Positions 42,353 through 52,011 of a stretch of DNA of 64,000 nt are shown here, piece by piece (position 1 is the stretch's first letter; each line of letters starts with the position of its first letter). The DNA is taken from assembly GCA_025499625.1 (NCBI GenBank), contig JAFMVD010000007.1, positions 62,001 to 126,000 of the forward strand, written 5' to 3'. This DNA comes from Carboxylicivirga fragile (GTDB lineage Bacteria; Bacteroidota; Bacteroidia; Bacteroidales; Marinilabiliaceae). The position numbers and the translations under genes are program-made. The notes under the pieces are model-generated. The model saw nothing but the letters and a program-made list of their open reading frames with translations, did no database searches and was not told the origin of the DNA.

Positions 42353-43495
42353 TTACTTCGTCTGCTTAGCCAAATCAATCAATTTTTCAACTACAGATTT
42401 GGGTTGATTTTCCCGGTCAAATAACAAAGGATAATCTGTCCGTCCCCTAACCGGAAAGTTATTTTTCCAAGATGTTTTATCATTGACACCCCAAAGCGTA
42501 ACCCTTGTTATGTCATCTGAATGTTTTAAAAACAGGTTGAAAAAGTCAAGCATTCGTGAATCCCATTCATCTTGTTTCTCCTGCGGAACATTTCCATCTT
42601 CATATGGGTTAATTTCCTTGCGATATTCGAAATTTGTGGATATATCTGCGCCAATATCACCAAATCTTGGCTTGGGTAAAATGGACATATCCAACTCAGT
42701 TACCATTACTTTCATGCCCTCATTGGCATAAGCTGTTATGGCTTCCTCGTATTCTTCGATAGATGGACCTTCCATACCAATATGTCCCTGCATACCTATT
42801 CCGTCAATGCGAATACCATTGGCCTTAAATTTTCGAATCATTTCCACTATTGCATCACGCCTTCCCGGGTACCATTCGTTATAGTCGTTATAATACAGCT
42901 CAGCATCAGGATCGGCTTCGTGGGCAAACTGAAAAGCCAATTTAATAAAGTCTTCACCAACAATCTGGTAGAACTTACTTTTACGAAAGGACCCATCTTC
43001 AATAATTGCCTCATTTACTACATCCCAGCCTTTAATTCTACCTTTATAACGCCCCACTACTGTTTCAATATGAGTTTTCATACGGCCAATTAAAACCTCA
43101 CGTGTAACATCGTTTCCCAAGCTATCGGTAAAAAACCATCTAGGAGCCTGCGAATGCCATATCAAGCAATGACCGGTGATGAACATGTTGTGTTGCTCAC
43201 CAAAATCAACAAATTTATCGGCCAGTGAAAAATCAAAAACCCCTTCTTCCGGCTGTATTTCTCCACTTTTCATACAATTCTCGGCAACGATGGCATTAAA
43301 ATGTTCTTTTGCCACATTTAAGGAAGCGGTATCACGACCCGTAATTTGCCATTCATTAAGAGCTGTACCAATATAGAATTTACCAGCAAAAGCATCTTTC
43401 AGCGTTTCCTTATTTGCTTGCTGTGGTCCGTTACATGCAATCAATTGCAACGCTGCAAGAACAAGTAATAAGGGTTTATATTTCACTTTTTTCAT
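42353..43495 (-). CDS. GH10 endo-beta-1,4-xylanase, lipoprotein
   Basis: 380 residues, a single GH10 barrel with a lipoprotein signal (LQLIAC, Cys21). The acid/base is Glu162 in GWDVVNEAI, the nucleophile Glu267 in MVTELDMS, and the substrate strand GHCLIWHSQAP is intact. It has no carbohydrate-binding module, unlike Xyn10A. It therefore probably cuts imported xylo-oligosaccharides in the periplasm. It is 29 bases upstream of the cytoplasmic GH43 and 40 bases downstream of the symporter gene. Confidence 0.95.
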   Translation of the reverse strand: MKKVKYKPLLLVLAALQLIACNGPQQANKETLKDAFAGKFYIGTALNEWQITGRDTASLNVAKEHFNAIVAENCMKSGEIQPEEGVFDFSLADKFVDFGEQHNMFITGHCLIWHSQAPRWFFTDSLGNDVTREVLIGRMKTHIETVVGRYKGRIKGWDVVNEAIIEDGSFRKSKFYQIVGEDFIKLAFQFAHEADPDAELYYNDYNEWYPGRRDAIVEMIRKFKANGIRIDGIGMQGHIGMEGPSIEEYEEAITAYANEGMKVMVTELDMSILPKPRFGDIGADISTNFEYRKEINPYEDGNVPQEKQDEWDSRMLDFFNLFLKHSDDITRVTLWGVNDKTSWKNNFPVRGRTDYPLLFDRENQPKSVVEKLIDLAKQTK

Positions 43496-43535
43496 TTTGT
43501 CTGTATTTTATTGAATTACTGTTATTTTATTGTTT

Positions 43536-44996
43536 TTATTCTTCATTTCGCCTTGCCATCAAATCTTTTTCGAGCTGCACTTCCATTTTTTTATTAATTA
43601 CATAAAAGAAAAGCAATCCGGTAGCCACTAAGAAAGGAATTGATGGAAAAACACTAACCAGCATCTTTGCTCCAACACTAACCGATTCGGGCTGAATAAT
43701 TTCCCTACCAGCATCCAACAATTCTTTATGCACATATCCATACAAACCAAGAATCCAGGCAACCAATGCTCCACCAATTGCCAATCCGGCTTTTAAACCA
43801 ACCATCATGGCAGAAAATATAATAGCTGTAGCTCGGCGGTTATTTCTCCATTCGGAATAATCTGCAACATCGGCAATCATTGCCCAAAGAATTGGAATGG
43901 TAATACCGTAAAAGAAACCGTGAAAAATCTGAGATGTAAACATTAGTACCACACTTTGTGCGGGAAAAACATAAAAAGCAAGAATGAACAAGGTTGAAAC
44001 AAACAATCCACTTATATACACATCCCGTTTACCATATTTGTCGGCCAGTTTTTTAGAAAAAGAAATACCCACAATCATAAAGATGATACCACCAGCATTA
44101 AATAGTCCGAAACCTGCAGAAGTTGGATCAGAGCCAAAGAAGTTGAGTCCGATAGCAGATAAAACCTTCAGAATGGGTTGAATGAATTTTTCTAACGCAA
44201 TTGCATCAACGTAGTTGTTAAAATAATAAACATACGCTCCTCCCTTCATTGCCAGGGTGATAAAAATAAGAATGGTCACCGTGAGCATAATGATCCAAGG
44301 TCTATTTTTTACAAGATCCGAGATATCTTCTTTTAGAGTTGAATTTTGTTCGGGTTTGGGAACAATTCGTTCTTTGGTTGTAAAAAAGGTAATAATCAAC
44401 ATAATAGTTCCAGTAATAGCCAACCAGGTCATTACTACCTCCATTCCTGCTGCTTTATCGCCACCACCTGCATATTCGATAATTGGCAACATAAAAACCT
44501 GCACGAAAAACTGAGCAAACATCACCGCCACAAAACGATAAGAAGAGATACTGTTACGCTCACCCATATCACCTGTAATTACACCACTCAAAGCTGAATA
44601 GGGTAAATTGCTCCCCGCATACAACAACAATAATAAAGTATAGGTTGCTGCAGCATAAAACAGTTTACCCTGGTATGAGAAGTCGGGTGTTGTAAAGGCT
44701 AATAATGCCACTACTCCCATCGGAACCGATGTATATAAAATCCATGGTCGAAACTTTCCCCATCTAGAATTTGTTCGGTCAGCTAATGCACCGATGATCG
44801 GGTTAAACAAAAAGGCTGCAACGAGACCTACAACGAGCATAATTACAGAGGCATCGTTGTTTTCAAGTCCATAAATATCGGTATAGAAATAAGCTAAATA
44901 GGTAATCAAGGTTTGAAAAACCAGATTGGCTGCCAGATCACCAAGACTATACCCGATTTTTTCGACAACAGAGAGCTTATGAGAAATTGTTTTCAT
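43536..44996 (-). CDS. GPH-family sugar symporter lacking helix-II aspartates
   Basis: 486 residues with about 12 hydrophobic segments, of the same MelB/XynP-type family as the gene at 3310-4653. It starts LSVVEKIGYSLGD and has GKFRPW in the cytoplasmic loop. At the helix-II positions where MelB and the other symporter have two aspartates, this protein has Ala61 and Asn65 (AAFLFNP), so its ion coupling may differ. Its operon place between GH10 and the esterase, with a cytoplasmic GH43 downstream, suggests uptake of xylobiose or xylotriose. Confidence 0.88.
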   Translation of the reverse strand: MKTISHKLSVVEKIGYSLGDLAANLVFQTLITYLAYFYTDIYGLENNDASVIMLVVGLVAAFLFNPIIGALADRTNSRWGKFRPWILYTSVPMGVVALLAFTTPDFSYQGKLFYAAATYTLLLLLYAGSNLPYSALSGVITGDMGERNSISSYRFVAVMFAQFFVQVFMLPIIEYAGGGDKAAGMEVVMTWLAITGTIMLIITFFTTKERIVPKPEQNSTLKEDISDLVKNRPWIIMLTVTILIFITLAMKGGAYVYYFNNYVDAIALEKFIQPILKVLSAIGLNFFGSDPTSAGFGLFNAGGIIFMIVGISFSKKLADKYGKRDVYISGLFVSTLFILAFYVFPAQSVVLMFTSQIFHGFFYGITIPILWAMIADVADYSEWRNNRRATAIIFSAMMVGLKAGLAIGGALVAWILGLYGYVHKELLDAGREIIQPESVSVGAKMLVSVFPSIPFLVATGLLFFYVINKKMEVQLEKDLMARRNEE

Positions 44997-45007
44997 TATT
45001 TAGTTTA

Positions 45008-46936
45008 TTAATTTATGTTTTCGGTTGTAAAAGGGGAAGCTGGAAGCCCCTCTTTATTTTTCAGATTTGCATTTGCCGGATTATCCTCCCAGGCGTATCG
45101 TACTATTTTAGGAACGGTAATTCCTGAACTCCACACCTTTACAGTATTATAGCTCATTACCACTGCATTAGCCCATACGAAGCGACCATCCTCTCCAGCA
45201 ATCTGAAATCCTTCTAAGAGGCTGTTGGCATATAGGCCCTGCCCGACTGATTTAAATGTGAGGATGATACTACCATCTTCGGTTTTCATCGACTCGTACA
45301 AAGGCCCGGAACTAACAATCGAACTGTCGTTATAAGCAATACGCTGAGCCTCGAGAAACAAACGTCGTGCTACTTCCTTTTTATTTAAAGGGTGAATGTC
45401 GTTCCACTCTCCAATATCGAAGGTAACCGCCATACCTGTATTTAACAGTTCTAATGTGCGACGCTGTGCATCACGAACTTCAGCCCAGCCACTATTTACT
45501 GTTTCCTTTTGGGGAACACCCAAATTAGCCAACTGAGCATACAAGAATGGTAATTCGGGCTGAGAAAAATTTGTCCGCCAATCCTGAATCATATTTTTAA
45601 ACAGTTGCTCGTATTCCTTTCCGCGACCAGTGTTTGATTCACCTTGAAACCAAATTACCCCTTTTAACTTGTAATTTAGAGCCGGATTAATCAAACTGTT
45701 ATACAAGCCTCCGGGCATAAAACCGGGACCACCAGGTAATTGGGGCGGATTAAGAGCAGCCCCTATATGATATTTCCATTCACCTGTTAAATCGATTACT
45801 TGTGCATCTACTCTCAACTCGTAGGGTTTTTCTTCGACGAAACCACCACGACCTCCATGACTAAATACCCGCACCATCAACTTGTTCTTCCCAGTTTTAA
45901 GTACTCCTTTGGGCACTGAGTAAATACGTGGAGGATATCGGTAAGTTATGTTTCCAACAAAAACACCGTTTATGAAAGATGAGTCACTGTCAATAATGCA
46001 CCCTAGACGCAGAATAGCTTCTTTTGCAGCCAACGAATCGGCCACCTCAAATTCCTTGCAAAACCAAATCGATCCATTCCTCAACTGAACACCTTTGTCT
46101 GACCAATATCCTGGTAATGATATTTGCTTCCAATCCGAAATATCAACATCATCTTTTGACCATTTACCGGCACCAGGGTCATTTTCATTCACCTCATAAC
46201 CCCAATTGTATGCTAGTTTTTCAGGCTCTTCTTCTTTTATCTTTGCCCGAATAAAATCACTATGTGCCTTCTTTGCAGTCCAGTCATCAAGGTATTTCTC
46301 AACCTTAGCTTTACTTAACCACGATTCAGCAGGTGAACCTCCAATGGCGGTACTGATAATACCTATTGGTACCTGATATTTTTCATGCAGATTGTTGGCA
46401 TAGAACCATGAAACAGCCGAAAACTCACCAATATTTTTTGGTGTTGCAGACAGCCATTCTCCATCGGGATAATCAGATTGTGCCTTTTTTTCATCTTTCC
46501 TAGTTGAAGAACGAAACAATCGGATATTGGTATTATTTACTTGCTTGATTTCATCGGCATACAAATCCATTACCCTACGAACAGGTAATTCCATATTCGA
46601 TTGCCCGGATGATAACCATACATCACCAACTAGAATATCGATCAATTCGATATCGTTAATTTTCATAGTATAAGGACCGCCAGCCTCCGTTGGGGCAAGC
46701 TCCAGTGTCCAATTTCCGGCTTTATCAGCTTTGGTTTTATAGGTTTTATCTAAAAACTCTATTTTCACTTTTTCAGAGGGATCGGCCCATCCCCATATCT
46801 TTAAAGATTCGTCACGCTGAAGAATCATGCCATTACTCACAAGACGAGGAAGTTTAACCTCAGCCTGTGAACTGAAAGATAATATTCCAAGAACGAAAAT
46901 AATAAGTAATCGAGATGTAATTTTGTATCGATTCAT
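45008..46936 (-). CDS. SGNH/SASA-family acetylesterase
   Basis: 642 residues with a Sec signal (to SSQA, about 25). An N-terminal beta domain (KLPRLVSNGMILQRD, typical of the sialate O-acetylesterase family) precedes an SGNH hydrolase core: SSGQSNMELP with Ser113, VIWFQGESN in the middle, and GEWNDIHP with the Asp-His pair late. The core is interrupted by a beta-sandwich insertion (about 235-390, WSKDDVDISDWKQISLPG), common in this family. Members in xylan clusters are acetyl xylan esterases. It lies three bases downstream of GH115, so deacetylation and deglucuronidation are probably co-regulated. Confidence 0.88.
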   Translation of the reverse strand: MNRYKITSRLLIIFVLGILSFSSQAEVKLPRLVSNGMILQRDESLKIWGWADPSEKVKIEFLDKTYKTKADKAGNWTLELAPTEAGGPYTMKINDIELIDILVGDVWLSSGQSNMELPVRRVMDLYADEIKQVNNTNIRLFRSSTRKDEKKAQSDYPDGEWLSATPKNIGEFSAVSWFYANNLHEKYQVPIGIISTAIGGSPAESWLSKAKVEKYLDDWTAKKAHSDFIRAKIKEEEPEKLAYNWGYEVNENDPGAGKWSKDDVDISDWKQISLPGYWSDKGVQLRNGSIWFCKEFEVADSLAAKEAILRLGCIIDSDSSFINGVFVGNITYRYPPRIYSVPKGVLKTGKNKLMVRVFSHGGRGGFVEEKPYELRVDAQVIDLTGEWKYHIGAALNPPQLPGGPGFMPGGLYNSLINPALNYKLKGVIWFQGESNTGRGKEYEQLFKNMIQDWRTNFSQPELPFLYAQLANLGVPQKETVNSGWAEVRDAQRRTLELLNTGMAVTFDIGEWNDIHPLNKKEVARRLFLEAQRIAYNDSSIVSSGPLYESMKTEDGSIILTFKSVGQGLYANSLLEGFQIAGEDGRFVWANAVVMSYNTVKVWSSGITVPKIVRYAWEDNPANANLKNKEGLPASPFTTENIN

Positions 46937-46939
46937 TTC

Positions 46940-49483
46940 TTATATTTTTGATAGTTTGCTCTGAGGGGCACCCAAATAGCTAGGTTTTAATCCGCCTGTA
47001 TCAATGAGTATTTTCTGAAAAACAATTCCCGGTTCGAGTACACGAACTCGAATTCGGTGCATGCCAATCTGGTCAATTCGATGTTGTATTGTTGTTTTAA
47101 TAATCCTTTCAGCTTGCCATTTCCCTAGCTCACCTTTATAATGACCATTGAAATTAACAACCTGTTCTTCGCCTCCGTCAAAAGAAACAGCATAACGTAA
47201 ACCCTTATTGGAGTTAAAGTTCAAAGTTGGAGACATCAATACATGTATATTGAATTTACCGGTCGATTTAAAATCAACGCTATATTCCAGATAAACCGAA
47301 TCGGTTGCGGCAGGATATATATTTTGAGGGAAGGTAGTAACGCCTGATTCGGTTTTACCCAAATCGGGTATTACCTGCCAATTGATTTCACCAGTTCCTT
47401 TAGCTATTTGATAATTAACAGCTTCGATAGAGACATAACCATCAGATTCACAAAAGGCAAGTTCAGAATTTGGAATTACCGGCTCTTCAACCCTTATCAC
47501 ATCAGGCATTGTATTTCTGCGTGGTTCGGCCCATGTTTTATAGCCAATCCGTATCTGATCCATTTGGTGAATCCATTTGCCGTCAGCGATTTGCTCATTA
47601 TAATGAACGGTCAACAGCGAATCTCGATCAAAGCATTCTTTCACAACATCAGCCCAGTAATTTGCTTCCGGATCGTTTTCAGCCGCCAGCTGACGGTTTT
47701 TCGCCACAGCATAATACATTTCGTAAAGGTTGCAACTGGCATTTGTGGGGAAAAGTATCAACTGGTCGAAAGCATCTTTATATTCGTTTGGAATGAAGTT
47801 ATAAATTCGTAATGCATCCAGTGTTAAATCGCGATAATCATTACGTACTCGTTCGAACTCATTATAGTTTTCGAGACTGAATGTTCTATGATCGAGTAAC
47901 TCAGGTGTAACCCGGTGGTTGTATTTAGTATACAAATTTAGAATACGGGCTGCATCTTTGGCATATTTTTCACCAAACTGTTCGGCACACCAGTCAACAG
48001 TATACTCATATAAATTTTGTGAATTAAAAGCTGTCGGATCCCAAGCCATATCCAGAAAAAAGGTAATCGGAAACTCCATTGGTTTTAAGTCGCCCACATT
48101 TAACACCCAAATGCGATCAACACCATGACTATAGGTCAGGTTCATTTGCTCCCAAATCCGTTGAATCTGGCTCACATTAATCCATCTGTAACTTCTCGGA
48201 CCTCCGACATAATCGACATGATAATACATACCATAGCCCCCTTCATGAACCGGAGCATTTACATCTGGTAATTTTCGAACATTACCCCAGTTATCATCAC
48301 AAAACAACAAGGTTACATCATCAGGCACGCGCATTCCTTTATCATAATAATCCTGCACTTCTTTATATAAGGCCCACACCTGAGGCGTTTCTTCCGCTTT
48401 TTTACCGGTTACTTTGCTTATGGTTTTGCGCTGATCTTTCACAATTTTTTCTAACAACGAAATGTTAGTGCCCTCCTCCATGGCCTCATCACCATCGCCA
48501 CGCATACCAACTGTTACAATAGTTTCCCAGTCTTTATTACGTTCCATTCCTTCTTTCCAGAAATCAGAAAGAACTTCTTTGTTTTTGTTGTAATTCCAGA
48601 GACCGGAACCATAACGATGCCATTCCTCTTGTGCACGACCCATTGGCTCGTGATGTGAGGTGCTCATAACAATTCCAAGCTTATCGGCCAGAGCACCATT
48701 TTCAGGATCGTCATCGAAAAATGCTTTCCCCCACATGGCCGGCCACAAGAAGTTTCCTCGTAAACGCAATGTTAACTCAAAAACATGACTGTAAAACTTT
48801 GAATTAAATCCACCAAAGGTTGCACGAACCCAACCACCTAAGGCTGGTTCTTCATCATTCAGAAAGATTCCTCTATATTTTACTTTCGGACTTTCCGTTA
48901 CATAACGGCCGGCTTTCACATAAACCGCTTCGTGTTTATCAACCGGCACATCGGCCCACCAATACCATGGTGAAACGCCAATAGCTCGGGATAAGTTAAG
49001 CATAGCATAAATTGTACCTCTTTTATCACTACCGGCCAACACCAATGCTTGTTCTATGCCAGGAAAAGGATTTTCAACAACCTGAGTAAGACTTCTTTCC
49101 CACTGACCTTTAAAATCCGAAACATCAATTTTACCGTCTTTTATTAACTGATCAATCCACTTGTTTTTACCGATGGTTCCGACTAAAACCACTTGCTTAG
49201 CCTGAGGTAATTCCGATTGATAAATTTTTGCCACCTGGCCTGAAACCATTTTCAGATCATTGACAAACCAACCACCAACAACTAAAACGCCCTGATAGTC
49301 AGAATTATCTATGACAATAGGCGTCACCTTATTAGCATCCGAAACCAAAGCAAAACTTTCATCAACCTGTTTAAATGAGACGTCAGTGTTAATATTTTGC
49401 GCAAAACTTAAATTGCATTCCCATGATAAGCTTAACAACATAATGGTAAAAACCAACTTAAAAAATATTTTTTCCAAATTCAT
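46940..49483 (-). CDS. GH115 alpha-glucuronidase
   Basis: 847 residues with a Sec signal (to LSFAQ, about 29). Hallmarks of GH115 are in order: the N-terminal alpha/beta domain, then YRGIFLNDEEPALGGWVRATFGG, the barrel segment NFLWPAMWGKAFFDDDPENG, MSTSHHEPMGRAQEEW and GMRGDGDEAM, and a C-terminal beta-rich domain. It removes (4-O-methyl-)glucuronic acid from internal and terminal xylose units. The released uronate links to the uxuA operon. It heads the five-gene operon that ends with the cytoplasmic GH43. Confidence 0.95.
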   Translation of the reverse strand: MNLEKIFFKLVFTIMLLSLSWECNLSFAQNINTDVSFKQVDESFALVSDANKVTPIVIDNSDYQGVLVVGGWFVNDLKMVSGQVAKIYQSELPQAKQVVLVGTIGKNKWIDQLIKDGKIDVSDFKGQWERSLTQVVENPFPGIEQALVLAGSDKRGTIYAMLNLSRAIGVSPWYWWADVPVDKHEAVYVKAGRYVTESPKVKYRGIFLNDEEPALGGWVRATFGGFNSKFYSHVFELTLRLRGNFLWPAMWGKAFFDDDPENGALADKLGIVMSTSHHEPMGRAQEEWHRYGSGLWNYNKNKEVLSDFWKEGMERNKDWETIVTVGMRGDGDEAMEEGTNISLLEKIVKDQRKTISKVTGKKAEETPQVWALYKEVQDYYDKGMRVPDDVTLLFCDDNWGNVRKLPDVNAPVHEGGYGMYYHVDYVGGPRSYRWINVSQIQRIWEQMNLTYSHGVDRIWVLNVGDLKPMEFPITFFLDMAWDPTAFNSQNLYEYTVDWCAEQFGEKYAKDAARILNLYTKYNHRVTPELLDHRTFSLENYNEFERVRNDYRDLTLDALRIYNFIPNEYKDAFDQLILFPTNASCNLYEMYYAVAKNRQLAAENDPEANYWADVVKECFDRDSLLTVHYNEQIADGKWIHQMDQIRIGYKTWAEPRRNTMPDVIRVEEPVIPNSELAFCESDGYVSIEAVNYQIAKGTGEINWQVIPDLGKTESGVTTFPQNIYPAATDSVYLEYSVDFKSTGKFNIHVLMSPTLNFNSNKGLRYAVSFDGGEEQVVNFNGHYKGELGKWQAERIIKTTIQHRIDQIGMHRIRVRVLEPGIVFQKILIDTGGLKPSYLGAPQSKLSKI

Positions 49484-49783
49484 ATACTTTAGTATTCTAT
49501 TAATGTTAATTAAGTGTATGGTATAATAGATCTCTTTTTACTTATTTTAGAATTCCAATTCAGAATCAAGACAAAAATGTGTTAGATGTTGATGCATTGA
49601 CAATAAAATTTGAATGTGATTGTCTTTACAAGACAAATCAGTTTTATTTTTTCATTTCCAATCAAATATAAATTGACTTAAATAAAAGGCCTTTTAATTT
49701 TGAGTATATTGTTTCAAATATAAGATATATGCGTACTTCAAAGGAATCGTATGTGCCTAATAGAATACACTTTAATAAGACAA
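49484..49783. other. gene-free interval upstream of GH115
   Basis: About 300 AT-rich bases between the GH115 start and the terminator of the Xus operon. Two TATATTTG elements on the - strand (complements of 49663-49670 and 49715-49722) match the Bacteroidota -7 consensus; only the second has a TTTG at a plausible distance. No coding relic was seen. Confidence 0.4.
49715..49742 (-). promoter_or_regulatory. candidate Bacteroidota promoter for the GH115 operon
   Basis: On the - strand TTTG (complement of 49739-49742), 16 bases, then TATATTTG (complement of 49715-49722) resembles the TTTG/TAnnTTTG promoter of Bacteroidota, with spacing slightly short of the usual 17-23. It would leave a leader of about 220 bases before GH115. 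Confidence 0.4.
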
Positions 49784-49817
49784 AAAAGGAGGCTTCATTC
49801 GACAAAAACCTCCTTTT
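49784..49817 (-). terminator. intrinsic terminator of the Xus operon
   Basis: AAAAGGAGG (49784-49792) and CCTCCTTTT (49809-49817) form a 9-bp stem around 16 bases, 21 bases beyond the Xyn10A stop. Further A residues on the + strand side give a U run in the - strand transcript. It closes the six-gene xusA-xyn10A unit. Confidence 0.8.
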
Positions 49818-49838
49818 ATTTTATAATTTAGCACCTAT

Positions 49839-51992
49839 TTATTCACCTGACAATGCATCTGCAAAGCCTGCATATGAGTGTTTGCGTGAATAATCTAAAG
49901 TCCATAATCCAATAGGTTCTCCACCTCTCCAAGAAGATTCTGAGGGACTATCAGTAGGACTCCAAACTGTTATTCCATACTGTTGCGTTACAGGAATCAA
50001 TTCCTTGTACTTATTCACTACATATGCATACATTTCAGCCTGTGCTTGATAATCTTCTTCTGTTGCTTCTGATGTTTTTTTCCGGTTGCCAAGGCCAATA
50101 TCCAACTCCGACACTTTTATTAGCTTACCAGTTGCCGCTAAAAGTTCAAACATTTGAGCAATCTTATCTTTATCAGAATCAACATTAATATGCATTTGCG
50201 TTCCGATTCCATCAACTCTGGCACCTTGAGCCTCAATGTACTCAACATATGCAATTAAACCTTTACATTTATCTAAATTATACTCTAAATTATAATCATT
50301 AATAAAATGAATATCATTTTCATTACCGTATTGACGAGCCATATTAAAGGCCATCACAGCATAATCTTTACCTAAATAATCCTGCCAGTAAAATTCATCA
50401 CTTGCAAAATCTTCAGGAGCTTTATTTACGCCTGATTTTAGTTCATAAGGATTGCCATCATCCATTGGCTCGTTTACCACATCCCATGCTTTTACATAGT
50501 CTTTTGATACTTCTAACATACCAGACATCCATGCTTCTAAAGCATATGAAATAGTATCTCTTTTTTCTTCAGGTGTCAGAGGTATTGAATTTCCCGATTC
50601 CTCAATTTCCCATACAATATCATCGAAATAATACGTATTGGCTTCCGCAAAAACTGAAAGATTAAAAGCAATGGTGTTCATACCTGCCTGAGCTGCTGAA
50701 ATTACACCAGAATTAGAATATTCCTGCCATTCGGTTGTAACGTTTGGACTACCAACCATTGACCAATGTAAATAGCCTCCCGGTTCATTATGCGCTTGAG
50801 ATTCGGTGCTTGCAGCTTTATCCGCTTTAACCTTCATGCTAAACCGATAGGCTTGACCTTCTTCCAATTGCTGGGGTCCTTTGACAAAGAACTGAGTATC
50901 CCATGGATTGCTAGGCGCATCTCCCGATTTAACAACAATTGCTCTCCCCACACCATCTGCTCCTGTTCCTGCCTCACCAATTGTAGCGGGATTTGGACCA
51001 TCATTTGCTTCTGTGGCAAAGAAACTGGAAACATCATCATTTTCGACATCACTATTGTTTACCAAGTTTGTCCAATAGGTACCAGGTCCTGCTGCAATAG
51101 CTTCAATCAAATATGTGTAAGCATGCCAACTCGGTTTTCCCCACTGACTAAGATCATCTGCATCGAAGTTTCCATTTTCAATTAAATTATCTTCAGAACC
51201 ACTTGCGGTAAGAACCATATCATCAAAAAATAAATCACCTCCAAATGTTCCGAAACAAAATTGTAATCTGGTAGCATTCATACTTGGTGTAAATGTTACG
51301 GTAACATCTCCCCAAGTTTCACCCAAAGCAATATCCGGCCCATAATCGGTTGTTGCTCCATCTGTTCGCCAAAACCCTACTGTATATGCACTTGAAGCTT
51401 TTGCACGCATTGTTAATGTATATTCCTCTCCCTCAGTTAATGGAGTAGGCATTGTGTATTCTAACTGCCAATCCCAGATATTGGCGTTTGCCTCTGGAGT
51501 TGTAATTTTTAATGCATTGTTGGCATCCTCAGGATCAGCTTCAATTTCACGATCAGCAATTATGCTATTCAGATAAGTCGCATTTTGGTTAGCATGCCAA
51601 CATAATGTATGCCCATAAATAGTGATTCCGTCTTCCTTTGCAGTTTCAACAAAGTTTTGGACTCCGACGAAAGACATGCTACCATTATCTTTTACGATGG
51701 CGCCATGTTTCATTGCATAACCAGCAGTCATTTCATCAAAATTGGAAGAAATAAAACTATTTCTATAATCTTTTTGAATGTAATCGTTAAGTGAGACTCC
51801 TGCTCCCAATATGAAATCAGGGTTTTCAGTGCGATCTACATATGTCTTTAATACATCATAGTCTTTCAGGTATTCATACATTTGAATACTCTCAGGTTTC
51901 TTGACATCAAAGTCAAGTAAACTATCATCGGCACAGGAATTCATTGCCAAAATGGCAATGACTCCTAATCCTATTTTATTTAAATACTTCAT
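49839..51992 (-). CDS. xyn10A: GH10 xylanase with inserted tandem carbohydrate-binding modules, lipoprotein
   Basis: 717 residues; the lipoprotein signal ends MNSC (Cys20), so surface-anchored. The GH10 barrel starts at about 35 and runs to the GHTLCWHANQ strand (about 127-136), then is split by an insertion of about 330 residues (141-465). This holds two CBM4-type beta-sandwich modules (ITTPEANANIWDWQLEYT..., LFFDDMVL; then LIENGNFDADDLSQWG..., YYFDDIVWEIE). The barrel resumes at about 475 with Glu508 (AWDVVNEPM) and the nucleophile Glu629 (KVSELDIG). This build and last place in the operon match Xyn10A of the Bacteroides/Prevotella xylan utilisation system. The first inserted module looks short, as if lacking its first strands. 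Confidence 0.94.
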   Translation of the reverse strand: MKYLNKIGLGVIAILAMNSCADDSLLDFDVKKPESIQMYEYLKDYDVLKTYVDRTENPDFILGAGVSLNDYIQKDYRNSFISSNFDEMTAGYAMKHGAIVKDNGSMSFVGVQNFVETAKEDGITIYGHTLCWHANQNATYLNSIIADREIEADPEDANNALKITTPEANANIWDWQLEYTMPTPLTEGEEYTLTMRAKASSAYTVGFWRTDGATTDYGPDIALGETWGDVTVTFTPSMNATRLQFCFGTFGGDLFFDDMVLTASGSEDNLIENGNFDADDLSQWGKPSWHAYTYLIEAIAAGPGTYWTNLVNNSDVENDDVSSFFATEANDGPNPATIGEAGTGADGVGRAIVVKSGDAPSNPWDTQFFVKGPQQLEEGQAYRFSMKVKADKAASTESQAHNEPGGYLHWSMVGSPNVTTEWQEYSNSGVISAAQAGMNTIAFNLSVFAEANTYYFDDIVWEIEESGNSIPLTPEEKRDTISYALEAWMSGMLEVSKDYVKAWDVVNEPMDDGNPYELKSGVNKAPEDFASDEFYWQDYLGKDYAVMAFNMARQYGNENDIHFINDYNLEYNLDKCKGLIAYVEYIEAQGARVDGIGTQMHINVDSDKDKIAQMFELLAATGKLIKVSELDIGLGNRKKTSEATEEDYQAQAEMYAYVVNKYKELIPVTQQYGITVWSPTDSPSESSWRGGEPIGLWTLDYSRKHSYAGFADALSGE

Positions 51993-52011
51993 TATTTTAT
52001 GGATTTAAATA

